Assembly: GCA_036429605.1 (NCBI GenBank)
Contig: CM071589.1
Coordinates: 5,022,001 to 5,086,000 of the forward strand
Direction of reading: 5' to 3'
DNA from: Cladobotryum mycophilum
Taxonomy: Eukaryota; Ascomycota; Sordariomycetes; Hypocreales; Hypocreaceae
DNA length: 64,000 nt
The translations under genes and the position numbers were made by a program. The notes under the pieces are model-generated. The model worked only from the letters and a program-made list of their open reading frames with translations, was not told the origin of the DNA and did not search any database. The number at the start of each line of letters is the position of its first letter. Position 1 is the first letter of the stretch. Below are positions 11,827 through 22,388 of this stretch, piece by piece.

Positions 11827-14462
11827 GGTGAGTTAGAATTGATGCTAGAGCTATTGGTCGTTTTTTTGGCTTTTAGAGAGACAGATAGAGGGGGAAGAGC
11901 GAGCGAGCGAACGTTCGCGATTGTACGTACGCTGACGGGGCCGAGAGACCAAGAAGATCAGAGGCTAAGGAGCTCCCTTTTTATTCAGCGGGCTGGATCG
12001 ACGATTCCTGGACCCGATTGATCGTTCCAGCAACCTCAAGCAAGGGAGGGAGTGAAAAACTTTTTGTTGAGCGAGATTTGCGCGGGATAAACTGGTGAGT
12101 GAGATATGTATAGGTAATAAGTAGCTCTAGTGGAGTGGCGTCAGAGCTCGAGAGTCAGTACTAGACCTATCCCTGTATGGAGTTACTGCTACTAGCAGCA
12201 GTAGTAGTAGAAGAAGAAGTAGGTAGTAGAGAGATAGAGAGAGACGATTCTGAAGGGATGAAAGAAGAAGAGGGAAAAGGGAAGGATGAGACAAGAAATA
12301 GGCCGGGCTGAAAAGATTTTTTTTTTAAATCAAATTTTCTATCTTTGCCCGCAGAAGATACGGCAGACAAGGTCTAGACAACACACACACACGCACATTC
12401 GCACACACCCGTACAACACAACCTTGCCTGAGGAGGGGAAGTGGGCGCCGCCCTCTCTCATACTGACTGCAACACAACACCAGGTGGGAGGGATTGAAGC
12501 TCCATCCATCCATCCATCCATCCATGGAGGGGGAGGAGGGGGAGCAACACACACAAAAAAAGAAAGGTGGGGACCTTGCACTTCAAAGAGGGTTGGTGGG
12601 TCCTGTCTGGGGGAATATGCAGCCCAAAGAGTTCGCAAAGGTGGGTTGCCTGCAGTCTTTTTGGCTTTTACGTTTTACAGTTACAAGTACATTGGACACC
12701 CATACTAGCAGACAACCACCAGCCTGTTTGAGAAACCTCGTAGCTGGAGGGTACGACCTGTTTGTGCTGCTTGTTATTGAGCAAGGGTACAGGTACTTGG
12801 GATGCTATCAAGGAGATTGGGCAAATAACAAACGAGATGTTGAGAGCGTGGTTTTTTTTTCTTTCTCCCCTTCTCTCTCCTTCTCTCCCTCTCTCTCTCT
12901 GTTTAAGAAAAAAATTCTCTCATCATAACCTTGCTTGGTGTTGCGGCCCAAAGATGATGTTTTATGCCTCCTGATAATGATCGGGTTTACATAATTGGTT
13001 GCATTCCTTGTTTCTACAGGTAACTCGCATGTCAAATAATACAAGTTCTTGTTCTATCTATCTAGGTAGATACCTTACTTGGTACTACCAGGTATTACTA
13101 GCATCAATGAAGGCATGGATGGCCATGGCTTTTGTATTAGCGCAACCACCATGATTGTTTTCGGCGTGGCCGCCACAATACACTATTCTGGCTCTGACCT
13201 TGACCTTGACCTACGCCGTATCGTACACTACAGACTATAACAGACTACACCTTCAGAGAGAGAGAGAGAAAAAAGAAAGAAAAAAGTTCAACGCATCATC
13301 GTTCACCTGCCCAGCCAGTAACATGCCAGTCCCAGCTGACAGCCCTGGTTGTCAATGCAATGTCCCTGCAGCCGGAAGACAAGCCCCCAAGTGCGGGATG
13401 GCGAGTATGCAGAAACGATGTGCATTTCTCCAAGAACTTGCTTACCTGCTTGCTTGCTGTTGGTGAACCTTCTCCCAATGTCCAACAAGGTGGAGATGAC
13501 GCCATGGAATTGCGGGGGAGCAAATGATTGTCGACGAGCGGAGTTTTTTGGTTTTTTTTTTGGTGGCAAACGTAGGTATGGAGGGGGAATTCCCATGTTG
13601 ATCAAACGGTTTCCAAGATCAGAGGATAGTGCATTGGCAGCGCTTCTTCTTCTTCTCCTGTGTCACCATTGTCGTCAGTAGCAACGCAGCCAGTTCCCCT
13701 CTCTTGCGAGCTGAAGCAAATCATTGTTGGCCATCCAACTCCCAAGCTGTGCATGAACCATGTCCATCACCCAAACGGGTGACAGGGAACATACGAATGT
13801 ATTATTCACCGTAATGCCTGGTTATATCATCGTGCTTGCATTACCCGAGGTCAATAGACCCTGGCATGACGTCTCTCGTGGCGTCGTCGTTTCCGTATAA
13901 AGGGATTTTGTGTGAAATTGCGATTAATGCGACAGACAGACAGCATAGGTAGACAGGCATCTGGCAGCATCCCACCACCAGCCACATACCTCAAGAAAAC
14001 CCAGACCTTGCTCCCCGGCAAATCTAGAACGCCATGAGACAAGACACAACAAATCAAGCGATGCTTAGTAAATTGCCTTGCGCTACTTTAGGAATTTTGA
14101 GTTCAACAATTTTCCTCCAACCCATTGTTTTTCGGGTAAAATGGGTGCTTATCTTGACGCCTGATGATGCAAGCCATTGTGGCTAAATACGGGTCGCTTT
14201 CAGCCTCGTACATGTTGGTTTTAATTGGCTGCTGAAGCTCGTCGATTGCCCCGCAGTGGGTCTGAAATCGGCAAGGCTGCGCTGCTCAATCCCAAAATTT
14301 TCTAGAGCAAGCGCTTTCTCTGAACATCACCAACATAAGCCCAGACACTTGCTCATACCCAGTGTCGATTTGGCTCTACTATCAGCACCGGATATTCCCT
14401 GGTGGTTGCTATTCTCTAGTTGACTTTTTACTCCTCTAGAAAATCATAAAAAAAATCACAAA
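11827..14462. other. intergenic region upstream of glycogen synthase and YTM1
   Basis: These 2.6 kb separate the divergent genes GSY1 (-) and YTM1 (+). I see no convincing coding sequence; the open frames are short, overlapping and low in complexity. The DNA holds a (TCCA)6 repeat, GA/CT tracts (12220-12270, 12866-12900) and GGTA/TACC motifs at 13015-13110. The promoters and leaders of both genes lie at its ends; the GSY1 side has AGGGG at about 11888, which could be a stress-response-type element (weak). Confidence 0.5.
12501..12524. repeat. (TCCA)6 microsatellite
   Basis: Six perfect TCCA units. Confidence 0.92.
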
Positions 14463-15952
14463 ATGGACACCTCACTGGCGCAGGTGAAGGTCATCTTCAC
14501 CACCCCAGAAGAAGACCTCGTCCTTCCCGAGTCCAAGAGGCAATTGCTCGTTCCCGCAGGTATGTATTCATTCTTCTTTGTACTATTTTGCGTTGCAATG
14601 AACAAATAGCTAATATAAACACAGACATCAAGCGATATGGCCTCTCTCGCATTCTCAATTCCGAATCTATGCTTGATACCTCTTCCCCCGTCCCACTCGA
14701 CTTTCTCGCCAACGGCACATTCCTCAGAACCAGCGTCGAAGAATACCTCAAATCAAATGGCCTTTCTTCCGAAACGACCCTGACGTTGCAATACGTTCGC
14801 AGTCTGTTGCCTCCCGTTTACGAAGCCAGCTTCGAGCACGATGATTGGGTCAGTGGCGTGGATGTCCTGTCGTCAACTTCTGCTGCGGGATTGTTGGTCA
14901 AGGATGGTGTCGTCAATGAGCGAGTTGCTAGTGCTTCATATGATGGGCTTGTGAGGATTTGGAACCCTTCTGGAAAGGCGATTGCGGTCACGCCCGGCGG
15001 CCGAGGCGAGGGACACACACAGCGAATTAATGCAGTTCGATGGTTGTCGCCTACACAGCTTGCTTCGGCCGGTTTGGATAGGAAAATCATGGTTTGGGAC
15101 TACAAAGAGTCAGAGGATGGATTCTCTGGTGCCTTAAAACCAAACATGGAGCTTTGGGGCCACGAAAATAGCATCAACAGCATCGATGTCAATGGCTCCA
15201 CCCGACGCATTCTTACTGCTTCCTCCGACGGTCGTATCGGCCTGTGGTCTGCATCCAAGCGAACAGCTCCCCAAGCTGATCCTGAGACTCTCCCATCCGC
15301 TCATACTACTAAGCGTGCCAAATTGGCCAGTGCAGCTTCCTCAGCCCAGCGCGGCCCTCTGGCTTTAATACAATTGCACGATGAGCCCGTCACTGCTGCG
15401 ATTTTCCACCCCCACGATTCAACAGTCGCCTATTCTGCATCCAAGGACCACACCTTCAAAACGGTTGATCTTACCACACAACGAGAAGTCTCCCGATTGA
15501 CGACCATGCACCCGATCCTCTGCGCAACTGCCCTGCCGGGTGCAAACCTGGTAGCAGCCGGCACATCTGCAAGACACGTCACGCTTCTAGACCCCAGGGA
15601 ATCTGCGGCCGCAACCGCCGCCATGACCCTCCGAGGCCACGTCAACATGGTCGTCTCCGTTGCGCCCTGCCCCGATAACGACTACTCCCTCGTCTCCGGC
15701 TCGCACGACAGCACATGCCGCGTATGGGACCTCCGAAGCGTTCGACCGGCAAATTCCGAAGAGGGCGGCGGCAGCGTTAGCGAGCCCGTTTACACAATTG
15801 GCAGAGAGTGGCTTCAGGGCAAGAAGCTGCCCCCTGCAGGAGACGGTGCCAAGGTGTTGAGCGTTGTGTGGGACAAGACGTGGGGCATTGTAAGTGGAGG
15901 AGAGGACAAGAAGGTACAGATCAACCGAGGTAGAGGGCTTCTGGCTTCATAG
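14463..15952 (+). CDS. YTM1: ribosome biogenesis WD-repeat protein YTM1
   Basis: Two exons (14463-14559 and 14625-15952), with a 65-bp GTATGT...ACAG intron, give 474 residues. Exon 1 encodes MDTSLAQVKVIFTTPEEDL, the start of the NLE ubiquitin-like domain. This continues as DIKRYGLSRILNSE and LDFLANGTFLRTSVEEYL in exon 2. About seven WD40 repeats follow, with clear units ending in IWNP, VWDY, LWSA and VWDL (SGSHDSTCRVWDLRSV). The C-terminus GGEDKKVQINRG is typical of the family. Yeast Ytm1 forms the PeBoW-type complex with Nop7 and Erb1 for 60S maturation and is removed by the Rea1 ATPase through its N-terminal domain. The gene converges on the exonuclease gene, whose stop lies only 107 bp away, so the 3' untranslated regions probably overlap. 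Confidence 0.95.
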
Positions 15953-16059
15953 ATTTTCACATGCAGAATGATATATACACGGGGGGTTTAGGGTACGATA
16001 AAAAAGACAATACAAGGGTATCTATTATTCCGTACTATTTCTAATCCGGGGTTGAGGGT

Positions 16060-17995
16060 CTATTCGTCAGGAAGTTGGCACGCCCGAATGAAGGAAGTGT
16101 ACCTGTTGGTACTTTTCAATACGTTGGGGTTGATGTTTGGCACCAGGTCTCTTCTCGCTCTATCTTTGGAGTAGGGGAATTTCTCGGCCTTGATGGCATC
16201 TATGATGTAGGTTACCACCGTAGCCGTCTGTAACGGTGGGTCCCGCAGAAGACCCGCGATGGTATCCGGCGTGAGGGTATCGTCGTCGGCCCAGATGTAG
16301 TAAGCTCGGAGGGATGAGGGCTTTGCGACCAGGGGTTTCTCCTTGGAGGAGCGGTATTGCTCCATTTTGAGCTCGGCGGCGACGATTCGTGGGTCCGCTG
16401 TTATGAGCGGGGTAGTATTACTGGGTGTTTTCTGTTTCGTAGCTTTGGGGGACTTGGATTTTGTGACGGGTTTTGTGGGTGGTGTTTTGGAGGTTGTTGT
16501 CGATGCCGTGGTCTCGGAACCGGTAAGAGCGTCAAACTCTTCTACGGTTACCTCATCGGCCAAAGCATCGACCTCGCCCTCGAACTCTACTTCTTCCTCT
16601 GCTTCTGCCTCGTTCTCATTTTCTTCCTCGAGTTTTTCCTCGGGGTCTTCGCTGGATTCCTCCTCAGGCAAAGGATCCGGGAGAGGAATTGGCAAGCCCA
16701 GTTCTGCATGAAAGGGTCTCTGGGGACAAGGCTCGAGGGCCTGTCGTTTTGTTTCTAGGACGTGGTAAAGCTGTACGCCGGCATAGGCATCAGCAGCCGA
16801 GTCTGTCATCATCATTAGCGACTATTCATTCGGGGGGTTCGTCCGCGTGTAGCATACATCTCAATTGGCTCTCGTCAAGCGCCTTCATCCAATTGCCTGA
16901 GCGAACCGACTCTCCCTTGTACAGAGGGAGTCCCAACTGGTCTTCCACCTGGGCTGATAGGGCAACTAGTTTCTTGTTGATCAATGTACGGCGATTGTCT
17001 GGCAAGTATTTGACCACTCTGTAGAGATGGCTCAACTCGAAAATACCGCGGGAATTCACACCAAGGTGCGTCTTGAGCCGGGTACAATCTGCCAGAATGT
17101 TGACGCCAACTTTGCTCACGTCGGGATCCCCCATGATCTCCCGAAAGGTCGGTGCCACAAAGTCGTCGTCCTTGGGGAACAGAGCAACGTGGAAGAGCCC
17201 TATGTGGCTGGGGCTAGCAACTTGGATGAGACTGACGTTCTCGCGAGGTCCACTGCCGCGCGAGACGAAAGCCATCCATTCCATGTCAAACCCCAGGATG
17301 GGCTCGCCCAGGAAGTAGCTCTTGCAAACATGTTCCATGCTGTGTTTGGTCTTGCAGTGGTGGACTTTGACCTTGTCAATCGTGCCGTTGTCCTGGACCT
17401 GTTGGTACATGGTGTGTGACCAGTAGGATTCTGGCGTTCCGGCGGCTGCTTCTTGCGCCGCAGTGAATAGCTCGCTCGAAATGTTAAAGGTTAATGGCGT
17501 TAATGGCGGCTCGACCTTTTCTTCTTCTCCTTCTTCTTCTTCTGTGACGGCTTGCTCTCCGGCTTCATCCTCGATAATATTGCCGCCCTCCTCTGTCCCC
17601 ACACCAAGCCCAACACCAAAAACCGCAGTTGGCTTCCGCTTAGCAGTAGCCAATACATCTTTTAAACTCTTTGGCTGCCCAAATTGGTCTACCATGATTC
17701 CATTGTCGCTTTGGCTGGACGTTTCTAGACTAGAAGCATGAAGAAATCGATTCACATCTAGTTGTGGATAAAGGGGTCTAGACTCGCTCGTGGGGGAGAA
17801 CCGTACGCCAGCCCGTAGGCTCCATGATTTATTCTTCTGAAGATGGCTCATAGCTCGCCTCATTGAGAAAGAATGGGACCAAGTGATAGAATGCGACGTT
17901 AAAGATGCCCTCCTGAACGGATCAGGAAAAATATGCAGTAGAAAAGGCTTTTTAATCACATTGCCAGCAATGCGAGAGCTTCTCTTGTAACCCAT
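16060..17995 (-). CDS. DnaQ/WRN-type 3'-5' exonuclease domain protein, two exons
   Basis: Two frames that look separate join through a 55-bp intron (16857-16803; donor GTATGC, branch GCTAAT, acceptor ACAG) to give 626 residues. Exon 1 is 17995-16858 and exon 2 is 16802-16060. The join creates QLRYSAADAYAGVQLY, the third exonuclease motif (Y-X3-D, Asp about 384). It complements motif I (GFDMEW, about 235-240) and motif II (VGVNILADCTRL, Asp about 303), so the DEDDy triad is complete. The N-terminal 100 residues are basic, with Arg, Ser and few acids, and could be a mitochondrial presequence; internal Met45 or Met49 are alternative starts. The C-terminal half after the domain is acidic and disordered (PEEESSEDPEEKLEEENENE), then Lys/Thr-rich, then folded-looking (LRAYYIWADDDTLTPDTIAG). 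It belongs to the WRN/Rrp6-like class; substrate (DNA or RNA) unknown. Confidence 0.9.
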
Positions 17996-18410
17996 CTAGA
18001 CTCGGTATTTTAAACATAGGAAACTAGGGAAAGACCCCCATTGTTTGGTGCCAATGATGGTGGGCTGTGCGACTGTCGCAGGCAGCAGTGAGGCCGTGAG
18101 GTGAAGTGATTGGCGATCAATGATCCATCACCGAGGCAGCAAAAGAGCGAGCAGCCACCAACTTACAGCGCGCGCCAAATTGTGGCTTAGTCATCAACGC
18201 AAATCCACGGTGGGGGCGGTTTGGGCGGGCATTTTACGGACACACCTTTCGGAGCTGGTGCAACCGTTTTGGGTGGAAACGACAAGCTCAGTGAATCGAA
18301 GAAGGAAAGAAAAAAAGGGAAGCCTTGAAGAGATTCCAGTAAGTTGGAAGCAAGCTGATATTGTTGAGAGTTCTATATCTGACCCCATCAGAGCACGAAA
18401 ATTTTCCATC
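17996..18410. promoter_or_regulatory. shared divergent promoter, exonuclease / LSM5
   Basis: Only 415 bp separate the start codons of the exonuclease gene (-) and LSM5 (+). I see no other gene in it. Both promoters must lie here; no canonical TATA box is evident on either side. Confidence 0.6.
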
Positions 18411-18939
18411 ATGGCGTCACAATTGTTACCCCTCGGTCAGTCGCTACCCCTCCATGATCTGATGGCAAAACGGCTGCTCATGCTTCAATAGAGCTCATCG
18501 ACAAGTGTGTCGGTTCGAGGATATGGGTCATCATGAAGGGTGATAAGGGTATGAATCAGGAAACTTCTACGGGACGGTGGATGCACGATTAATTGTTTGG
18601 GCAGAATTCAGCGGCACCCTGATGGGCTTTGACGACTATGTCAGTAAGTATATACCAGCACATCCTCATCGAGATGAGCAATAGCTAATCCTTTGCAGAC
18701 ATGGTATTGGAGGATGTGACTGAATTGTATGTTTAAGCTCTTGTTCAAGCGCTGCGGCGTTGAGACTGACGGCTCAGTGATTACTCTGGAAACCACACAA
18801 AGCTTCCCAAGATCCTGCTGAACGGCAACAATATTTGCATGGTACAGTAACCCCGCATTTCAAAGTCTAGACAGGTATACTAAGTCGAGCGTAATAGTTG
18901 ATTCCGGGAGGAGAAGGACCAGAAGGAGCTACAGCCTGA
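18411..18939 (+). CDS. LSM5: U6 snRNA-associated Sm-like protein LSm5, six exons
   Basis: The gene is too fragmented for frame finding but reconstructs fully. Exons are 18411-18435, 18492-18548, 18605-18643, 18699-18726, 18778-18841 and 18898-18939. The introns are 56, 56, 55, 51 and 56 bp. The 84-residue product begins MASQLLPLELIDKCVGSRIW, contains the Sm1 signature GTLMGFDDYVNMVLEDVTEF and the Sm2 part ILLNGNNICMLIPGGEGPEG, and ends GATA. All exon phases agree. LSm5 is part of the LSm1-7 ring (cytoplasmic mRNA decay) and the LSm2-8 ring (U6 snRNA). The first donor is GTCAGT, a departure from GTRNGY, but the reading it gives matches the family. It is shorter than yeast LSm5 and has no extended tail. 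Confidence 0.95.
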
Positions 18940-19274
18940 GCATGAGGAGGCCTGCAATTTGACAATATGTATGAACCATCACAGACAACTCAACATCCTA
19001 AGCCCTAAGCAGGCGCGAAAAGCAAGTCGACAAAACGAGAGTCAAATTTCACAAAGTGTCTAATTAGGCCTGTTTACCCATGCCTTGGAATCATCCATAG
19101 AATTTCGGGAAATACAACTCAAAACGCAGCCCGAGTTGTCCGTGCAAACAATATGACTGTTTTCTTCAATCTAAATATCCCCTCCATCCGGTCCAGTGAC
19201 GAAAAAAAGCAAATTAATACCAGGTTCCCGGTGTCCCCAACGCCTGCAAATGAGACGGATTAATAAAAAACGCT
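18940..19274. other. convergent intergenic spacer, LSM5 / RPB11
   Basis: A 335-bp spacer between convergent stop codons. I see no coding signal; it should hold both 3' untranslated regions. Confidence 0.6.
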
Positions 19275-19865
19275 CTAGTGTCCGTTTGACTGCATGTTCC
19301 CTTGCTCTCCGGTGTTGGTGATGCGTCTCAGCTCCCACTCGCGAGTGAATTCTTGATACAGCATCTCGAGCTGGTTGATGAGTTTTTCGCATACCGATGT
19401 GAATACATCTCGGGGCGAAATGGTTCCGTCGGTTTGGACACGGATATATAATTGAGGCACATTAGGGTGGCCGACTAATCAATCACGGTTAAATCCTGTT
19501 TATAATCGCTTGGTATGGAGGGTCTCACTCTTGTATCCAGCCATGTAAACGTTGGGGTGAGCCTTGAGGTGCTCAGCCAGAAGGTTGCCTAGAGTGTGGT
19601 CCTCCTTCATCAGGATGAAGTCTGAGGTGTTTGACATGCCTGGAACCAGGTTAGCTCAGGCGTTTATGTAATGTTTCCCATAGCTGCCTACCAGAGAAAA
19701 CCTTCTCCTCAATCTTCTTCTCTCCTTCAGAGAGCAGGAAAAGCTCGAAACTAGATTAAGATGTCAGCACATTGTCAAATCGCAGATCCCGTTTGGCGTA
19801 GGGAAAATGAAGAAAAACAACAGGTCATCTTGGAGATTACAGTGCTTCGCATTGGAGGCCGCCAT
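19275..19865 (-). CDS. RPB11: RNA polymerase II subunit RPB11, four exons
   Basis: Exons, in coding order: 19865-19822, 19750-19692, 19639-19529 and 19474-19275, total 137 residues. The core reads FELFLLSEGEKKIEEKVFSG, MSNTSDFILMKEDHTLGNLL, AEHLKAHPNVYMAGYK, IGHPNVPQLYIRVQTDG and LYQEFTREWELRRI, the alpha-N-terminal-like dimerisation fold of Rpb11 (partner Rpb3). The EDHTLGNLL motif is diagnostic of the Rpb11/Rpc19 family, and the C-terminal coiled helix favours Rpb11. Exons 2-4 are secure (introns of 52 and 54 bp). Exon 1 is less certain. The ATG at 19865 only stays in frame if the donor is the weak GTTGTT (intron 19821-19751); the more usual-looking GTAATC upstream breaks the frame. Confidence 0.9.
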
Positions 19866-20823
19866 ATTCAAGATCCTTGAGGTGGTGTGTTGATGCTAAA
19901 AGAATCACAAAGGATCGTGTGTGGGCGTAGTCGGCGAGTCATCGTGGCAAGGGGTGAAGGGAATGTGATAGAAAAGTGATAGGCCAAATTCAACGTGCTT
20001 AGGTTTCCATGTTGATCTTGGTCTGCAATATGCCTGCGGGAAATGGGTTCCTTCACGACTTGGAACATGGGTAGTGAAGAGGCAACACTGTAGTGAGACT
20101 CATCCGGATACTGAGCCGCCAACGGAGAGTGACATCGTTCTTCGATATGCACTTGCAGCAACAACATAATTATTTGTGTCATTGGAAGATATTTCTCTTG
20201 ATATCTCATCAACAGCTCTATGACGAGGTTCTGATGCCGTTCTGCATTTGTCATAGCAGGCCAGTATCAGGCTCAAGGGGCTCGCCAGCACCCTCCAAAA
20301 TAAGGGGTAGGGAAAGAATAAAATACAGAAAAAGTGCAAATCATCCACGCTTGGCAACTCACCGATCGGGGGCGTTCATATTGACGGAGTTTTAATAGAT
20401 TGAGGAAGCTGGAACAGGCTTTTTTAGAAAGGGCGGACTGATTCAGAGAGTCAGAATAATCGCAGTTTGACGTGTCGGTCGACAGCCCGTTTGGCGATTC
20501 CTTTGCGACGTGTTTAATGAGCCGATTGAGAGGATGAGATGCGAGGCGGCCTGTGACGAGCAAATAAGATGAAGCAATGCTTGATAAGCAATTATTTTCA
20601 CAATCCAAAACTCTCAATCTGCTTTCTCGTTTGGAAATCTTGAGTGATGTTCATGAAGGTAGTGAACAATGGCAGTGGATCATCTTGAGTTTGTCAGGCA
20701 TGCACGGCTAATTATCGGCACCAATGCCGCCACTGATTTTCTGTCCTCGCTCTGGATCCACGCTGTTCTTACAGGCGAGGCGCAACTTAACCAGCAACCA
20801 AATTATGTGAGCATCAAGACCCC
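19866..20823. other. divergent intergenic region, RPB11 / methyltransferase
   Basis: About 960 bp between divergent start codons. It contains short overlapping frames without recognisable motifs. I infer promoters for both genes and nothing else. Confidence 0.55.
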
Positions 20824-21897
20824 ATGCCACGAATTCAGCCATGGCTTCTCCGTCGAGCCAGAAAACACTCGGTTTACGCGGCTGCACTGCTTCCTGCTTG
20901 CAGGGACCTCGGATCCGCTATCAATGAGCTACACTGGATTAAAGAGCACATCAATAACACCGTGCGAAGTAACCAGCACGATCAGCTCTTGCGGCTATGC
21001 AGACAGCGAGGACGCGGTGTTCCGTTGCAGTATATACTAGGGTCACAACCTTTCGGATCACTTGATATCAGATGCAAGCCTGGCGTCCTGATACCCAGAC
21101 CAGAGACTGAGGCATACACTTGTCATCTTGTAGACCTGCTCAAAGGTGAAAATCTGCTGGATCTTACAATCAGAGACCACGAGAAAGGCCTGAATATTGT
21201 GGATTTCTGCACAGGGACTGGATGTATACCATTACTTTTGTTCTCCTCTCTTCGGCGGTCTATAAGCCAGCTAAATGTAGTTGGAGTCGATGTTTCCTCT
21301 GACGCCATAAAGCTGGCAAGGGAGAACATCACTCATAATGTCGAATCAGGCAGTATTCCACAGTCATCTTCTGGACAGAGTCTGGAGATAATCAAGGGCG
21401 ATATTTTTCAGGACACCGATATCCAGAAGCTTTCCGGACGTCCATGGGATGTAATGGTATCAAATCCTCCTTACATCTCCCGGCGGGTATGGAACTACGG
21501 GCTTGGGCAACTTGGACATTCCGTTCGAAAATATGAGCCATCATTAGCCCTGGTTCCCGGCAATCATCTACCGGCGCCTGCAGGGTGGAGACATGCAGAT
21601 GTGTTCTACTCGAGACTCTTGGATATCGCCCATCAACTCAAGCCTAGGATTATTCTTCTAGAGATTGGCGATGAGGAGCAAGCTCGTCATGTCATAGGGG
21701 GCTTCTTTCGACACAAACTGTCTGCTGTTTCACGCGTCGAAGTATGGCGGGACTGGCCAGATTTGACGCCGAATGACGGAGAAGAAGAGCCACTCAAAAT
21801 TGATCAGGTAGATGGTCAGACATGCAAGGTTCCGGTAAAGGGTAGCGGGCAGATTAGATCTATTTTAATCAAGACCCAGGCCAAAGAGTCTGAGTAG
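20824..21897 (+). CDS. MTQ1: HemK/PrmC-family protein-(glutamine-N5) methyltransferase, probably mitochondrial
   Basis: This single-exon gene of 357 residues encodes an S-adenosylmethionine-dependent methyltransferase that modifies the GGQ glutamine of peptide-release factors. The helical N-terminal domain includes RGRGVPLQYILGSQPFGSL (about 62-80). PGVLIPRPETEAY (86-98) is the family hallmark before the Rossmann fold. The AdoMet loop is VDFCTGTGCIP (126-136) and the substrate-glutamine motif is SNPPYIS (213-219). LLEIGDEEQ lies near the C-terminus. The basic start MPRIQPWLLRRARKHS resembles a mitochondrial presequence, so the mitochondrial Mtq1 type (target Mrf1) is more likely than cytosolic Mtq2, which lacks the PrmC-like N-terminal domain. 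The start at 20824 is the first Met of the frame that preserves the whole N-terminal domain. Confidence 0.92.
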   Translation: MPRIQPWLLRRARKHSVYAAALLPACRDLGSAINELHWIKEHINNTVRSNQHDQLLRLCRQRGRGVPLQYILGSQPFGSLDIRCKPGVLIPRPETEAYTCHLVDLLKGENLLDLTIRDHEKGLNIVDFCTGTGCIPLLLFSSLRRSISQLNVVGVDVSSDAIKLARENITHNVESGSIPQSSSGQSLEIIKGDIFQDTDIQKLSGRPWDVMVSNPPYISRRVWNYGLGQLGHSVRKYEPSLALVPGNHLPAPAGWRHADVFYSRLLDIAHQLKPRIILLEIGDEEQARHVIGGFFRHKLSAVSRVEVWRDWPDLTPNDGEEEPLKIDQVDGQTCKVPVKGSGQIRSILIKTQAKESE

Positions 21898-22388
21898 AGT
21901 GAGTCGTAGCAGAGCAGCCATCCGGCAAGGTTCATCTTGAAGCAATTGCTCCTGTAGATTTCTGGGCTCTCGGGATTTGCATTAGAACATTAAAAAGGAA
22001 AAATGTCTATAGAACATAATCCATGACGAAATATCGATATGAAAATAAAATCATTCGTCATGAATCTTGCCACCTTCACTAATATGTCCATTACCCTATA
22101 GTTGCGGAGTTTGGTCCCGCAAATATGCACGTGATACCGCACACAACTCGGGCTTAGGAGTGGAACCTACCCGCCGGCAAAGCCTCGCATTCGGGTGGTG
22201 TCATCAAGAAATCCGTGGTGGCGTTGGAATCTTCCAGTCCTTTGTAGGCGGATGTCTCTTTACTGAACATTATTATCTCTGAGCCCCAAAGCGCAATTTG
22301 CGCAGCTCATGAGATAACCCGGAACTTCTCCCTCTACAATCTACCAGACCTGGACCGGTGGATCCGCAGACGAGAAACGGCCTCAACC
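21898..22388. other. intergenic spacer, methyltransferase / m-AAA protease
   Basis: 491 bp between tandem genes; no coding signal. It holds the upstream 3' untranslated region and the promoter of the protease gene. Confidence 0.55.

Noticed and set aside
16060..17995. Two separate minus-strand genes (exonuclease and acidic protein)
   Set aside because: A clean 55-bp intron joins them and completes the third exonuclease motif.
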